Source: Kitasatospora sp. CB01950
Lineage (GTDB): Bacteria > Actinomycetota > Actinomycetes > Streptomycetales > Streptomycetaceae
Reading direction: 5' to 3'
Assembly (NCBI RefSeq): GCF_001905465.1
Contig: NZ_LISX01000004.1
Span: 186,001 to 250,000 of the forward strand
Length of the DNA stretch: 64,000 nt
Positions 8,722-16,302 of this stretch are shown piece after piece. Position 1 is the first letter of the stretch. Each line of letters begins with the position of its first letter. The position numbers and the translations under genes were made by a program. The notes below the pieces were generated by a model that was not told the DNA's origin, ran no database searches, and saw nothing but the letters and a program-made list of their open reading frames with translations.

Positions 8722-9930
8722 TCATGAGTTGGATGGTGCGGGGACCGGTGCCTCGGCCGGGGCCGGGGCCGCCGGAGCCTTGGTGCCGCGACCGGACAGC
8801 ACGTGCGCGCCGGCTGCCGCGACGAGCAGCAGCAGGGCGAGCCCGGGCATCAGGGTCGCGCCGACGGAGGGCAGGAAGGTGGAGCCGAGCAGGCTGCCCA
8901 GGCTCATGCCCAGGTACAGCGCGGAGGCGTTCAGCGCCAGGATCAGCGCCGGGTGGGCGGGCAGGACGGCGATCAGCCGGGCCTGTTGCGGGGCCTGGTA
9001 CATCTGGCTGAAGAAGGCCCAGACGGCGAACAGCACCAGGCCGGCGACCGTCAGTTTCGGGGTGACGACCAGCAGGGCCAGGGCCACGCCCAGGCCGGCC
9101 AGCGACACCGTGATGGTGCGGGTGCCGCCGAGCTTCTCGCTGATCCGCGGCGCCAGCGCGTTGCCGAGCACGCCGACGACGCCGAAGGCCATCAGGGTGC
9201 CGGAGACCACTCCGGCGCTGGCGTCGAAGCGGGCCGCCAGGTAGGCGCCGGCCACGCCGTACACGGTGAACTGGGCGGCCATGAACAGCAGGGTGGTGGT
9301 GACGGTGGGCAGCGCGCCGGGGGTGCGCAGCGCGGCCCGGTAGGCCTGGGCGGTCGGCGGTTCGCCGGCCGGCAGGTCCGGTACCAGCACCGCCACCAGC
9401 ACCAGGGACAGCAGGGAGAGCGCGCTGACGCCCAGCAGGGCCGGGCGCCAGCTCATCGTGGAGCCCAGGAAGGAGGCGAGCGGGACGCCGAGCACGGAGG
9501 CGGCGGTCATGCCGGCGAACACCGTCGCCAGGGCACGGTGGCGCCGCTCCGGTCCGACGATGGCCGCGCCGGCCGCCGAGGACGCCGGTCCGAAGATCGC
9601 CGCGCCGATCGCCCCGAGCACCCGGGTGAGGGTCATCGTGGTGTAGTCGGGGGCGACGGCGCTGAGCCCGCCGCCGACGGTGAGCAGTGCCAGGCCGAGC
9701 AGCAGGACCTTCTTGCGGTCCATCCGGCGCAGCAGCGCCGGCGCCGTCGGCGCGCCCACCGCGAAGGTGAGGGCGAACACGGTGACCAGCAGGCCGACGC
9801 TGGCCGGGGCGACCTCCAGGCTCTTGCCGATCGGGGCGTTGAGGCCGACGACGGCGAGCGAGATGGTGCCCAGGCTGAAGTAGCCGAGTGCCAGCGCGAG
9901 CAGGGCAGGGGTGGGGTTTCGAGGATTCAC
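8722..9930 (-). CDS. MFS drug-efflux-type transporter (DHA1-like)
   Basis: A 402-residue integral membrane protein with about 12 hydrophobic segments, in the arabinose-efflux/DHA1 style (ALALGYFSLGTISLAVVGLNAP; a DRKKVLLLG loop between helices 2 and 3). A proline/alanine-rich tail follows the last helix. GTG 9930 (VNPRNPTPALL) is chosen as start because a GAGG site sits just upstream and the longer ORF adds non-membrane sequence with no features. It probably exports a small toxic compound. The upstream region carries a TAGCGT -10-like hexamer and GTCCA half-sites, so the MFS-SnoaL-SDR genes may have their own regulated promoter. Confidence 0.88.
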   Translation of the reverse strand: MNPRNPTPALLALALGYFSLGTISLAVVGLNAPIGKSLEVAPASVGLLVTVFALTFAVGAPTAPALLRRMDRKKVLLLGLALLTVGGGLSAVAPDYTTMTLTRVLGAIGAAIFGPASSAAGAAIVGPERRHRALATVFAGMTAASVLGVPLASFLGSTMSWRPALLGVSALSLLSLVLVAVLVPDLPAGEPPTAQAYRAALRTPGALPTVTTTLLFMAAQFTVYGVAGAYLAARFDASAGVVSGTLMAFGVVGVLGNALAPRISEKLGGTRTITVSLAGLGVALALLVVTPKLTVAGLVLFAVWAFFSQMYQAPQQARLIAVLPAHPALILALNASALYLGMSLGSLLGSTFLPSVGATLMPGLALLLLVAAAGAHVLSGRGTKAPAAPAPAEAPVPAPSNS

Positions 9931-10005
9931 GGGACCTCGTTTCGCAGGTGGATTCCGGTGCACGGTGAGCAGATTCGGGTGACGGCATCGGCTGGGCGTG
10001 CCCGC

Positions 10006-10047
10006 GTCCAAAACGCTAGCCAGGTGGCCGAAGTCCAGTGCTTGGAC
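10006..10047 (-). promoter_or_regulatory. Putative promoter/operator of the MFS-SnoaL-SDR unit
   Basis: Read on the minus strand there is a TAGCGT -10-like hexamer at 10013-10018. Upstream of it is an inverted repeat GTCCA-N5-TGGAC at 10033-10047, and another GTCCA lies at 10006-10010. The -35 is not clear. No cognate regulator gene is in the window. Confidence 0.35.
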
Positions 10048-10086
10048 CGCTCCCCCGCAGGGCACTGTGAAAGGTCGTCAGCGGCA

Positions 10087-11274
10087 CTACGTCAACTCGT
10101 GACCGGTGGGGACAGGACGGTGGAACAGCAGCGGTACGCGGCGCCCGGTGGCGACCAGCCAGTGCTCCAGGCCGCTGACCGCGACCAGCAGGACGGCGGT
10201 CGCGCCGAGCGTGGCGATCGCGGGCATGTGCGGGGCTCCGGCGGCCAGGCCGAGCAGGCACAGCCCGGCGCCGACCCGGGTGGCCGAGGCGGCGCCGAAC
10301 ATCCGCCAGCGGGTGTAGCCGAACGTCAGCGCGAATATCGCGGCGCCGATCGGGAGCAGGGCCGCGCTCGGGTCGTGCGAGACGCCGGTGGGGTGGGCGA
10401 CCGTGTTGCCGGTGCCGACCGCGACCAGCAGCAGGCCGAGCACCAGCACCAGGTGGCCGTAGCTGAGCACGTCGCGCACCACGGTGGCCGGGGTGCGGTG
10501 GGTGCGCATCGAGTGCTCGACGGCGGGAGCGGCGAGGTGGAAGTACAGCCACCACATCGCGCCGCCGATCACGAAGCTGAGCACCAGCGCGGCGACCAGC
10601 GCGGCGGTGAGCGCCCCGGCCGAGGCGCGGGCGCCGACCGCGAGGATGTTCTCGCCGAGCGCGATGATGATGAACATGCCGAAGCGCTCCGGCAGATGGG
10701 CCGCGCTGTAGGTCATGGCGTGCAGCCGGCGGCTCATCACTGCGGGCAGCACCGCCTCGGCCAGGATGGCGGCGGCCCAGATCGCCGCCCGGGCCGGGCC
10801 GCTGACGAAGGCTCCGACGGTCAGCGCCAGCGCGAACACCACGCCGACCGAGTAGGGGTGGATGGTGCGGGCGAAGGGGCGTTCGCGGCGGGTGGCCTCG
10901 CCCATCAGCAGCCGCAGCACCAGGTAGGAGCCGGCGAACAGCGCCGCCCCCGCGTGCCCGGACATCGCGCTCGGCGCGGCCACGCCCATGCCGTAGGTGG
11001 CCAGGCCGGCGGCGAGCAGCAGCAGGCGCTCGACGTGGGTCTCCTCGACCATGGTGACGGCCAGCGCGACGTCCACCCAGGCCCACCACAGCGGGGTGAG
11101 CATCAGCAGGGCCTGGCCGAACGTCGCCCAGCTCGGCGAGTGGCCGATGATGTGGGTGGTCTGGCTGACGCCGAAGGCGAGCACGATGTCGTAGAACAGC
11201 TCCGCCCAGGTGGCCCGGGAGCGGGTGCCGTCGGCGGCGCGCTCGTGGCGGTGGTGGTGGAACATCTTCCTCAC
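10087..11274 (-). CDS. Low temperature requirement protein A (LtrA) family membrane protein
   Basis: A 395-residue membrane protein matching the LtrA family: ATWAELFYDIVLAFGVSQ near the N-terminus, LTPLWWAWVDVALAVTM, and the ERFGMFIIIALGENIL hallmark around residue 195, with about 11 hydrophobic segments in all. A histidine-rich start (HHHRHERAADG) precedes the first segment. LtrA was named from a cold-growth phenotype in Listeria; its molecular function is unknown. It sits inside the reverse accessory run between the MFS and VOC genes. Confidence 0.88.
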   Translation of the reverse strand: MRKMFHHHRHERAADGTRSRATWAELFYDIVLAFGVSQTTHIIGHSPSWATFGQALLMLTPLWWAWVDVALAVTMVEETHVERLLLLAAGLATYGMGVAAPSAMSGHAGAALFAGSYLVLRLLMGEATRRERPFARTIHPYSVGVVFALALTVGAFVSGPARAAIWAAAILAEAVLPAVMSRRLHAMTYSAAHLPERFGMFIIIALGENILAVGARASAGALTAALVAALVLSFVIGGAMWWLYFHLAAPAVEHSMRTHRTPATVVRDVLSYGHLVLVLGLLLVAVGTGNTVAHPTGVSHDPSAALLPIGAAIFALTFGYTRWRMFGAASATRVGAGLCLLGLAAGAPHMPAIATLGATAVLLVAVSGLEHWLVATGRRVPLLFHRPVPTGHELT

Positions 11275-11360
11275 CCTCTCTGCCCGGACGCGGACGTCCG
11301 GGCGGTACGGGCAGTGGCCGGTCCGCCCGCCGCAGGGGAGGACGGACCGGCCGGTGGGGG

Positions 11361-11807
11361 TCAGGCGTCGTACCGGGCCAGCTCCTCGGGGGTCTGGTCG
11401 GTGTAGCCCTGGCTCACCTCGATGACCACGCCGTCCGGGTCGGTGACCCAGACCGTGCGCCAGCCGGTGATGTACTCGTCGAAGCCGAGCGGGCCGAGCG
11501 AGATGCTCAACTCGCCGTCGGCACCGGCCAGGAAGGCGTCCACGTCGTCCACCTGGAAGGCCAGGTGGCGGACCGTGCCGGGGTTGGCCGGGCCGTCGTC
11601 CTTGGCCGCCGGGGCGGGCTCGGCGTCGCTGGCGAACAGCTCCAGCCAGGCCTCGCCGCGGCGCAGGAAGACCACCTGCCAGCCGTCGCCGGCCACCACC
11701 CGGGCCCGGCGGAAGCCGAACCAGCGGGTGTAGAACTCCTCGGTGGCCGCCTGGTCGCGGCAGTTGAGCCCGACGTGCGCCCAGCGCAGAGCGGCGGGTG
11801 CGGTCAT
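11361..11807 (-). CDS. VOC/glyoxalase-fold protein
   Basis: A 148-residue vicinal-oxygen-chelate protein: WAHVGLNCRDQAATEEFYTRWFGF start, RHLAFQVDDVDAFL in the middle, and VWVTDPDGVVIEVSQGY at the end, i.e. the paired beta-alpha-beta-beta-beta units with His and Glu metal ligands. Members include glyoxalases, dioxygenases and resistance proteins; the substrate is not evident. It starts only 7 bp after the stop of the upstream NTF2-like gene on the same strand, so the two are almost certainly co-transcribed. Confidence 0.87.
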   Translation of the reverse strand: MTAPAALRWAHVGLNCRDQAATEEFYTRWFGFRRARVVAGDGWQVVFLRRGEAWLELFASDAEPAPAAKDDGPANPGTVRHLAFQVDDVDAFLAGADGELSISLGPLGFDEYITGWRTVWVTDPDGVVIEVSQGYTDQTPEELARYDA

Positions 11808-11814
11808 CGCGGCC

Positions 11815-12186
11815 TCACTTTCCGAAGGCGGGGGCGAACGGCACGCTGTCGTGGAAGTTCGCCATGTAGACGATCTCGCCGCCGACGACGCGGAAGTAGT
11901 TGCACACCTCGGCCTCGATCTCGACGCCGCCGTGGGTGCGTCCGGCGATGTGCGAGACCACGGCCGCCTGTTCGCCGTCGATCACGACGTGGACCGGCTT
12001 GTTGGCGAACTCGGCGTACATGTCGGGGAATCCGCGCATCATGTCGCGCAGCGTCTCCCGGCCCTCGACGTGCCCGGCGAGCTGCTCGTCCATCACCGTG
12101 TCGACGGCGAACAGGTCGCACCACGGGTTCCAGTCGCCCGCGTTGGCGAGCTCGTAGTAGCGGTCCACGACACCCCTGGTGTCCAT
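11815..12186 (-). CDS. NTF2-like/SnoaL-like protein
   Basis: A 123-residue single-domain protein beginning MDTRGVVDRYYELANAGDWN and containing DEQLAGHVEGRETLRDMM and the sheet EAEVCNYFRVVGGEIVYMANF, typical of the NTF2-like (ketosteroid-isomerase-like) superfamily. It may bind or rearrange a small hydrophobic substrate; nothing more specific can be said. An AGGAGGAG site precedes the ATG. It is the second of four separate NTF2-fold genes in this reverse run. Confidence 0.83.
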   Translation of the reverse strand: MDTRGVVDRYYELANAGDWNPWCDLFAVDTVMDEQLAGHVEGRETLRDMMRGFPDMYAEFANKPVHVVIDGEQAAVVSHIAGRTHGGVEIEAEVCNYFRVVGGEIVYMANFHDSVPFAPAFGK

Positions 12187-12232
12187 GGGTCTCCTCCTGG
12201 TCTGGGGTGAACTCGGTGGGTGGGGGCGGGCG

Positions 12233-13036
12233 TTACGGGAGCTCGACGCCGATCTGGCGCATCAGGCCGGCGGTGTCGGCCTGCACCCAGCGCTCGACGA
12301 CCTTGCCGTGCTCCAGCCGGTAGACCTCCAGGCTGGTCCAGCTGACCTCCTTGCCGGTCGGCTCGACCCCGAAGAACGGGCCGACGTGCCGGCCGGTGAA
12401 GGTGATGTGCATGATCACCTTGTCCGGGTCGGCCGGGTAGAGGGCGTCCAGGTGGGCGTGGAAGTCCAGCGCCTCGTGGGCGCCGATGATGATGCCCTTG
12501 AGCTCCTCCAGGCCGGCCACGTTCCAGGCCGGGTTGTTGTCCCGGAACCCGGGGCCGAACAGCTCGTCCAGGTCGTCGTAGCGGTGCTCGTTGACCGCGT
12601 CGCTGACCTTCTGCACGACGGCGGTGTTCTCCACGCCGCGGGCCAGCTGCGCCTTCAGGCCGAGCAGGTCGTCCTGCGCCCAGCGCTCGGCGAGCAGGCC
12701 GTCCTCGGCGCGCCAGATCTCGGTGGTGGTCCACTCGACCTCCTGGCCGGTGGCCGGGATGCCGAGCAGTTCGCCGCGGTGGGTGCCGGTGAGCTTCACC
12801 CGGGTGACCACGCGGTCCCCGGCGGTGAACGCCTCCTGCAGTTCGCCGCGCAGGTCGAGCGAGTCGTGCGCGGCCTTGAGGGCCTGCTGGTAGCTCTCCA
12901 GGCTGCTGATGTCGAAGCCCGGGTGGTGGTCCTGGAACGCGGGGTCGATCACGGCGGCGATGCCGTCGGAGTCGTTGCGGTTCAGCGCGTCCAGGAAGCG
13001 CCGGTACAGGTCGAGGTTCGCCTGCTGGTCTGCCAT
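12233..13036 (-). CDS. Tandem-domain SnoaL-like protein
   Basis: 267 residues made of two successive NTF2/SnoaL-like domains. Domain 1 is about residues 5-130 (FQDHHPGFDISSLESYQQAL ... GELLGIPATGQEVEWTTTEI). Domain 2 is about 138-260 (FRDNNPAWNVAGLEELKGII ... GPFFGVEPTGKEVSWTSLEV). The two halves align along their whole length and probably arose by internal duplication. Single-domain relatives are ester cyclases or polyketide cyclase-like proteins. It lies 21 bp downstream of the GMC oxidoreductase gene and likely acts in the same pathway. Confidence 0.83.
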   Translation of the reverse strand: MADQQANLDLYRRFLDALNRNDSDGIAAVIDPAFQDHHPGFDISSLESYQQALKAAHDSLDLRGELQEAFTAGDRVVTRVKLTGTHRGELLGIPATGQEVEWTTTEIWRAEDGLLAERWAQDDLLGLKAQLARGVENTAVVQKVSDAVNEHRYDDLDELFGPGFRDNNPAWNVAGLEELKGIIIGAHEALDFHAHLDALYPADPDKVIMHITFTGRHVGPFFGVEPTGKEVSWTSLEVYRLEHGKVVERWVQADTAGLMRQIGVELP

Positions 13037-13057
13037 CGTCGGCCTCCTGCCGAGAGA

Positions 13058-14605
13058 TCAGGAACGGTTGAGGATCAGATCGGCGGCCTTCTCGCCGATC
13101 ATCACGCTGGGGGCGTGGGTGTTGCCGGCCACCACGGTCGGCATCACCGAGGCGTCGGCGACCCGCAGGCCGTCGATGCCGTGCACGCGCAGGTCCGGGT
13201 CGACCACGGCGTCCGGTCCGGCGCCCATCCGGCAGGTGCCGGCGGGGTGCCAGAGCGTCGTGGCGTTGGCGCGGACGTACGCGCGCAGCTCCGCGGTGTC
13301 GACGGCCCCCTTGCCGGGGCCGTACTCCTTCCCGCGGAAGTCGTCGAAGGCCGCGGTGTGGGCCAGTTCGCGGGCCAGCCGGACGCCCTCGACCAGGACG
13401 TCCAGGTCGGCCGGGTCGCTCAGGTAGCCGGGCCGGACCACCGCGGTGGAGCGCGGGTCGGTGTCGCGCAGGGTCACCGTGCCGCGGCTCGCGGGCAGCA
13501 GCGCGATGGGCGCGAACGTGAAGCCGGGGCCCTGCCACAGCTCGGCGGGGGCGTCGGCGGGCAGGAACTTCACCGGCCCGAAGGTGAATTGCAGGTCCGG
13601 CCCGCGCGAGGGGTCGGCCGCGGCGGTCCGGGTGAACAGGCCCGCCTCGGAGAGCGGCGCCTCGGGCGGCAGCTCGCGCAGCGACTCGTAGCAGACCGGC
13701 GCGAACAGGTGGTCCTGCAGGTTGCGGCCCACCCCGGGCAGGTCGAGGAGCACCTCGACGCCCGCCGCGCGCAGTTCGTCGGCCGGGCCGATGCCGGAGA
13801 GCATCAGCAGCTTGGGGCTCTCGAACGCGCCCGCGCAGACGATCACTTCGCGCTCGGCCCGCAGGGTGTGCGTCCGGTCGCCCTGGACGTACTCGACGCC
13901 GACCGCGCGGCCGTCCTCGACCAGGATTCGGGTCGCCTGGGCGCCGGTCTGCACGGTGAGGTTCGGGCGGCCCAGCGCCGGCAGCAGGTACGCGGTCGCG
14001 GTGCTGGACCGGCGGCCCTCGGGGGTCCGGGTGTGCTGGTAGTGGAACCCGAAGCCCTCCTGGTGCTCGGCGTTGTAGTCGCCGCCGCTGCGGTAGCCGG
14101 TCTCCCGGGTCGCCGCGACGAACGCCTCGGCCAGCGGGGTCGGCTCGGCCGACGCGGCGACCTGCACCGGGCCGTCCTTGCCGCGCCAGGCGGACCCGCC
14201 GCCGGCGAAGTCCTCCGAACGCCGGAAGTACGGCAGCACGTCCTCGTAGCCCCAGCCGGGGTTGCCCAGGTCGCGCCAGCCGTCGTAGTCGCGGCGGCTG
14301 CCGCGCACCCACATCAGCGCGTTGACCGTGCTGCAGCCGCCGGCCACCCGGCCGCGGGCGACCGGGATCCGGCGCTCGTTCACGCCGGGCTCCGGCTCGG
14401 TGGCGTACCCCCAGTCGATGCTCGTGCTCCAGTCGGCGGTGAGCAGCGCCAGCACCGCGCCGGCGTCGGTGCGGTGCAGCTCCTCGCGCTCGGGCCAGCC
14501 GCCGGCCTCCAGCAGGACGACGTTCGCGGAGCCGTCCTCGCTGAGCCGGGCGGCCACCGCGGCGCCGGCCGAGCCGGCGCCGACCACCACGTAGTCCGCC
14601 GCCAT
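13058..14605 (-). CDS. GMC-family FAD oxidoreductase (choline dehydrogenase-like)
   Basis: A 515-residue flavoprotein: FAD-binding VVVGAGSAGAAVAARLSE at the N-terminus, GRVAGGCSTVNALMWVRGS (GMC signature 1), a second signature around VIVCAGAFESPKLLMLSGIG, and a C-terminal LWHPAGTCRMG with the catalytic His, followed by VADASVMPTVVAGNTHAP. It oxidises an alcohol to an aldehyde or ketone; the substrate is unknown. Its ATG overlaps the upstream NTF2-like stop by one base (TGATG), so the pair is translationally coupled. The alcohol-oxidising chemistry fits the aldehyde- and keto-acid-related enzymes encoded divergently. Confidence 0.92.
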   Translation of the reverse strand: MAADYVVVGAGSAGAAVAARLSEDGSANVVLLEAGGWPEREELHRTDAGAVLALLTADWSTSIDWGYATEPEPGVNERRIPVARGRVAGGCSTVNALMWVRGSRRDYDGWRDLGNPGWGYEDVLPYFRRSEDFAGGGSAWRGKDGPVQVAASAEPTPLAEAFVAATRETGYRSGGDYNAEHQEGFGFHYQHTRTPEGRRSSTATAYLLPALGRPNLTVQTGAQATRILVEDGRAVGVEYVQGDRTHTLRAEREVIVCAGAFESPKLLMLSGIGPADELRAAGVEVLLDLPGVGRNLQDHLFAPVCYESLRELPPEAPLSEAGLFTRTAAADPSRGPDLQFTFGPVKFLPADAPAELWQGPGFTFAPIALLPASRGTVTLRDTDPRSTAVVRPGYLSDPADLDVLVEGVRLARELAHTAAFDDFRGKEYGPGKGAVDTAELRAYVRANATTLWHPAGTCRMGAGPDAVVDPDLRVHGIDGLRVADASVMPTVVAGNTHAPSVMIGEKAADLILNRS

Positions 14606-15030
14606 CAGCCGGCGTCCTCGGCGGGGGTGAGGGTGACGACCCGGTAGCGGGCGATCCGCAGCACGCCGGTGGCCGGGTCGCGGGTCAGCTGCCAGGTCTG
14701 CCGGACCCGGAACGCGGCCCGGTGGCCTTCGGCCAGGTGCTTGGCGGCCCAGATCACGGTCAGCTCGATGTCGACCGGGCCGTCCGCCTCGGTGGCGGTG
14801 AACGTCTCCAGCGTGTGGCTCTGGTCGGCGAAGGCCTCGCCGACCACGGTGTACCAGTCCCGGAAGTCGGCGTGCGAGCGGAGCGTGCGCTCCGGGAACG
14901 CCATGTCCAGGCCCTCGTCCACCACCAGCGGCAGGAGGTCCTCCACCGGGTCGTGACGGCTCAGCAGATCGAACCAGTTCTGTGCGAATTCCCTGATTTC
15001 CGGGTTCTCCCCGGAGTTGGCGTCGGACAT
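14605..15030 (-). CDS. NTF2-like protein, first gene of the reverse accessory operon
   Basis: A 141-residue NTF2-like protein (REFAQNWFDLLSRHDPVEDLLPL near the start; sheet HLAEGHRAAFRVRQTWQL). ATG 15030 (MSDANSGENP) is chosen because AAGGAGAG lies 8 bases upstream; a TTG at 15051 would overlap that site. It is the first gene behind the predicted promoter at 15074-15103 and is coupled to the GMC oxidoreductase by a one-base overlap. The function is not known. Confidence 0.82.
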   Translation of the reverse strand: MSDANSGENPEIREFAQNWFDLLSRHDPVEDLLPLVVDEGLDMAFPERTLRSHADFRDWYTVVGEAFADQSHTLETFTATEADGPVDIELTVIWAAKHLAEGHRAAFRVRQTWQLTRDPATGVLRIARYRVVTLTPAEDAG

Positions 15031-15073
15031 TTCCGCCTCTCCTTCCCGCAATTAGTGAGCGCGGCTGAGAGGG

Positions 15074-15103
15074 ACGCTAGAATCCGGCCCGCCGGAGCGT
15101 CAA
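15074..15103 (-). promoter_or_regulatory. Predicted promoter of the reverse accessory operon
   Basis: On the minus strand TTGACG (15098-15103) and TAGCGT (15074-15079) are separated by 18 bp, a good sigma-70/HrdB-type match, about 44 bp before the ATG at 15030. The whole divergent intergenic region (15031-15363, 333 bp) otherwise shows no gene and no clear operator. A convincing promoter for the forward DJ-1 gene was not found, although GTTAGACAGTAAT at about 15298-15310 is AT-richer. Confidence 0.55.
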
Positions 15104-15363
15104 CGGCCTTCTCCGCCGACCCCCGCACTGTGCAAAGTCCCCTCCCGTCCTTCGGCAACTCGGCCACTCATTCGGCTACTCAGAGGCATCTCGGCACGCC
15201 AGGACGCCGGGCCGGGGGACATGCCGAAGTGCTTTCACCGACTTCGCAGTGTCCCGACGGGTGGGGCGGCGACTCTGGTGTGAATTCCGCGACGGCTGTT
15301 AGACAGTAATCCCCGCCGACTTCCGACGGGAATTCGCAAGGCAATCGAAGGAGAACATCGCCG

Positions 15364-16200
15364 ATGGCGAAGAAGCGAATCCTCATCGTGCTCTCCGAGT
15401 ACGGCTACTGGGGTGAGGAGCTGGTCGGACCGCTGGAGACCTTCGACCGGGCCGGCTACGAGGTCACCTTCGCGACCCCGACCGGCAAACGCCCCGCGGC
15501 GCTGCCGCCGAGCATGGACCCCGAGTACATCGACCCGCCGCTGGGCCGCTCGGTGACCAGCACCGAGATGGCCGAGAAGGTCAAGGTCCTGGACCGCTCC
15601 AGCCGGCTGGACGAGCCGCTGGACCTGGCCTCCTGGCTGCCGGACCGCCCGTACCGCAGCCGCAACGACTTCCTGCGCGCCTGGGAGGGCTACAACACCC
15701 GCCGCGAGCAGGTGCAGGAGCAGATCGCCGAGCGCTACGACGCCCTGCTGATCGTCGGCGGCAGCGGCCCCATCGTCGACCTCGCCAACAACTGGCGGAT
15801 CCACGACCTGATCCTGGCCTTCCGCGACCTGGACCTGCCGATCGCCGCCGAGTGCTACGGCATCGCGGCGCTCGCCTTCGCCCGCGAGCAGGACGACCGG
15901 ACCAGCATCCTGCGCAACAAGCACGTCACCGGGCACTGCATCGAGTACGACTACAAGGACGGCACCGGCTTCATGGGCACCGACTTCGTGATCGGCCCGC
16001 CGCCGTACCCGCTGGAGTACATCCTGCGCGACGCCACGCTCCCCGAGGGCGCCTTCCACGGCAACTTCGGCAAGGAGACCTCGGTGATCGTCGACTACCC
16101 GTTCATCACCGGGCGCTCCACCCCGGACTCCTACCTGACCGGCCAGAAGCTGGTCGAGGTGCTGGAGGACGGGCTGCGCCAGTGGGGCTTCAAGGCCTGA
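15364..16200 (+). CDS. DJ-1/PfpI superfamily protein (long form)
   Basis: A 278-residue cytoplasmic protein with a DJ-1/PfpI flavodoxin-like fold: KRILIVLSEYGYWGEELVGP at the N-terminus, DALLIVGGSGPIVDL, and the nucleophile-elbow-like IAAECYGIAAL holding the candidate catalytic Cys. The C-terminal part includes KHVTGHCIEYDYKDG. The superfamily covers glyoxalase III, isonitrile hydratases, amidase-like and chaperone proteins, so chemistry cannot be assigned. AAGGAG precedes the ATG. It opens a forward trio with a ThDP enzyme and a second, shorter DJ-1 protein, divergent from the GMC/NTF2 run. Confidence 0.85.
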   Translation: MAKKRILIVLSEYGYWGEELVGPLETFDRAGYEVTFATPTGKRPAALPPSMDPEYIDPPLGRSVTSTEMAEKVKVLDRSSRLDEPLDLASWLPDRPYRSRNDFLRAWEGYNTRREQVQEQIAERYDALLIVGGSGPIVDLANNWRIHDLILAFRDLDLPIAAECYGIAALAFAREQDDRTSILRNKHVTGHCIEYDYKDGTGFMGTDFVIGPPPYPLEYILRDATLPEGAFHGNFGKETSVIVDYPFITGRSTPDSYLTGQKLVEVLEDGLRQWGFKA

Positions 16201-16210
16201 CCCCGCGCCG

Positions 16211-16252
16211 GCCGCGGGGAGCAGGGCGGGCGCCCGCCCTGCTCCCCGCGGC
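16211..16252. terminator. 42-bp perfect palindrome between the DJ-1 and ThDP genes
   Basis: Two 21-base arms (16211-16231 and 16232-16252, beginning GCCGCGGGGAGC and ending GCTCCCCGCGGC) are exact reverse complements with no spacer. It lies 10 bp after the DJ-1 stop. As RNA it would form a very stable hairpin, acting as a terminator or partial attenuator before the ThDP gene. Confidence 0.65.
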
Positions 16253-16302
16253 CCACCCACCCCCGAACCGGAAACCCCCAGCTCACACGAGGAGGCACAG
16301 GC

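Noticed and set aside
8803..11406. 867-codon plus-strand ORF across the MFS and LtrA genes
   Set aside because: Composition is Gln/Gly/Arg/Ala noise. The opposite strand carries clear membrane-protein genes with family motifs.
7406..15030. Polyketide biosynthetic cluster suggested by the SnoaL-like cyclase genes
   Set aside because: No ketosynthase, acyl carrier protein or NRPS module is present in the window. NTF2-fold genes alone do not support it.
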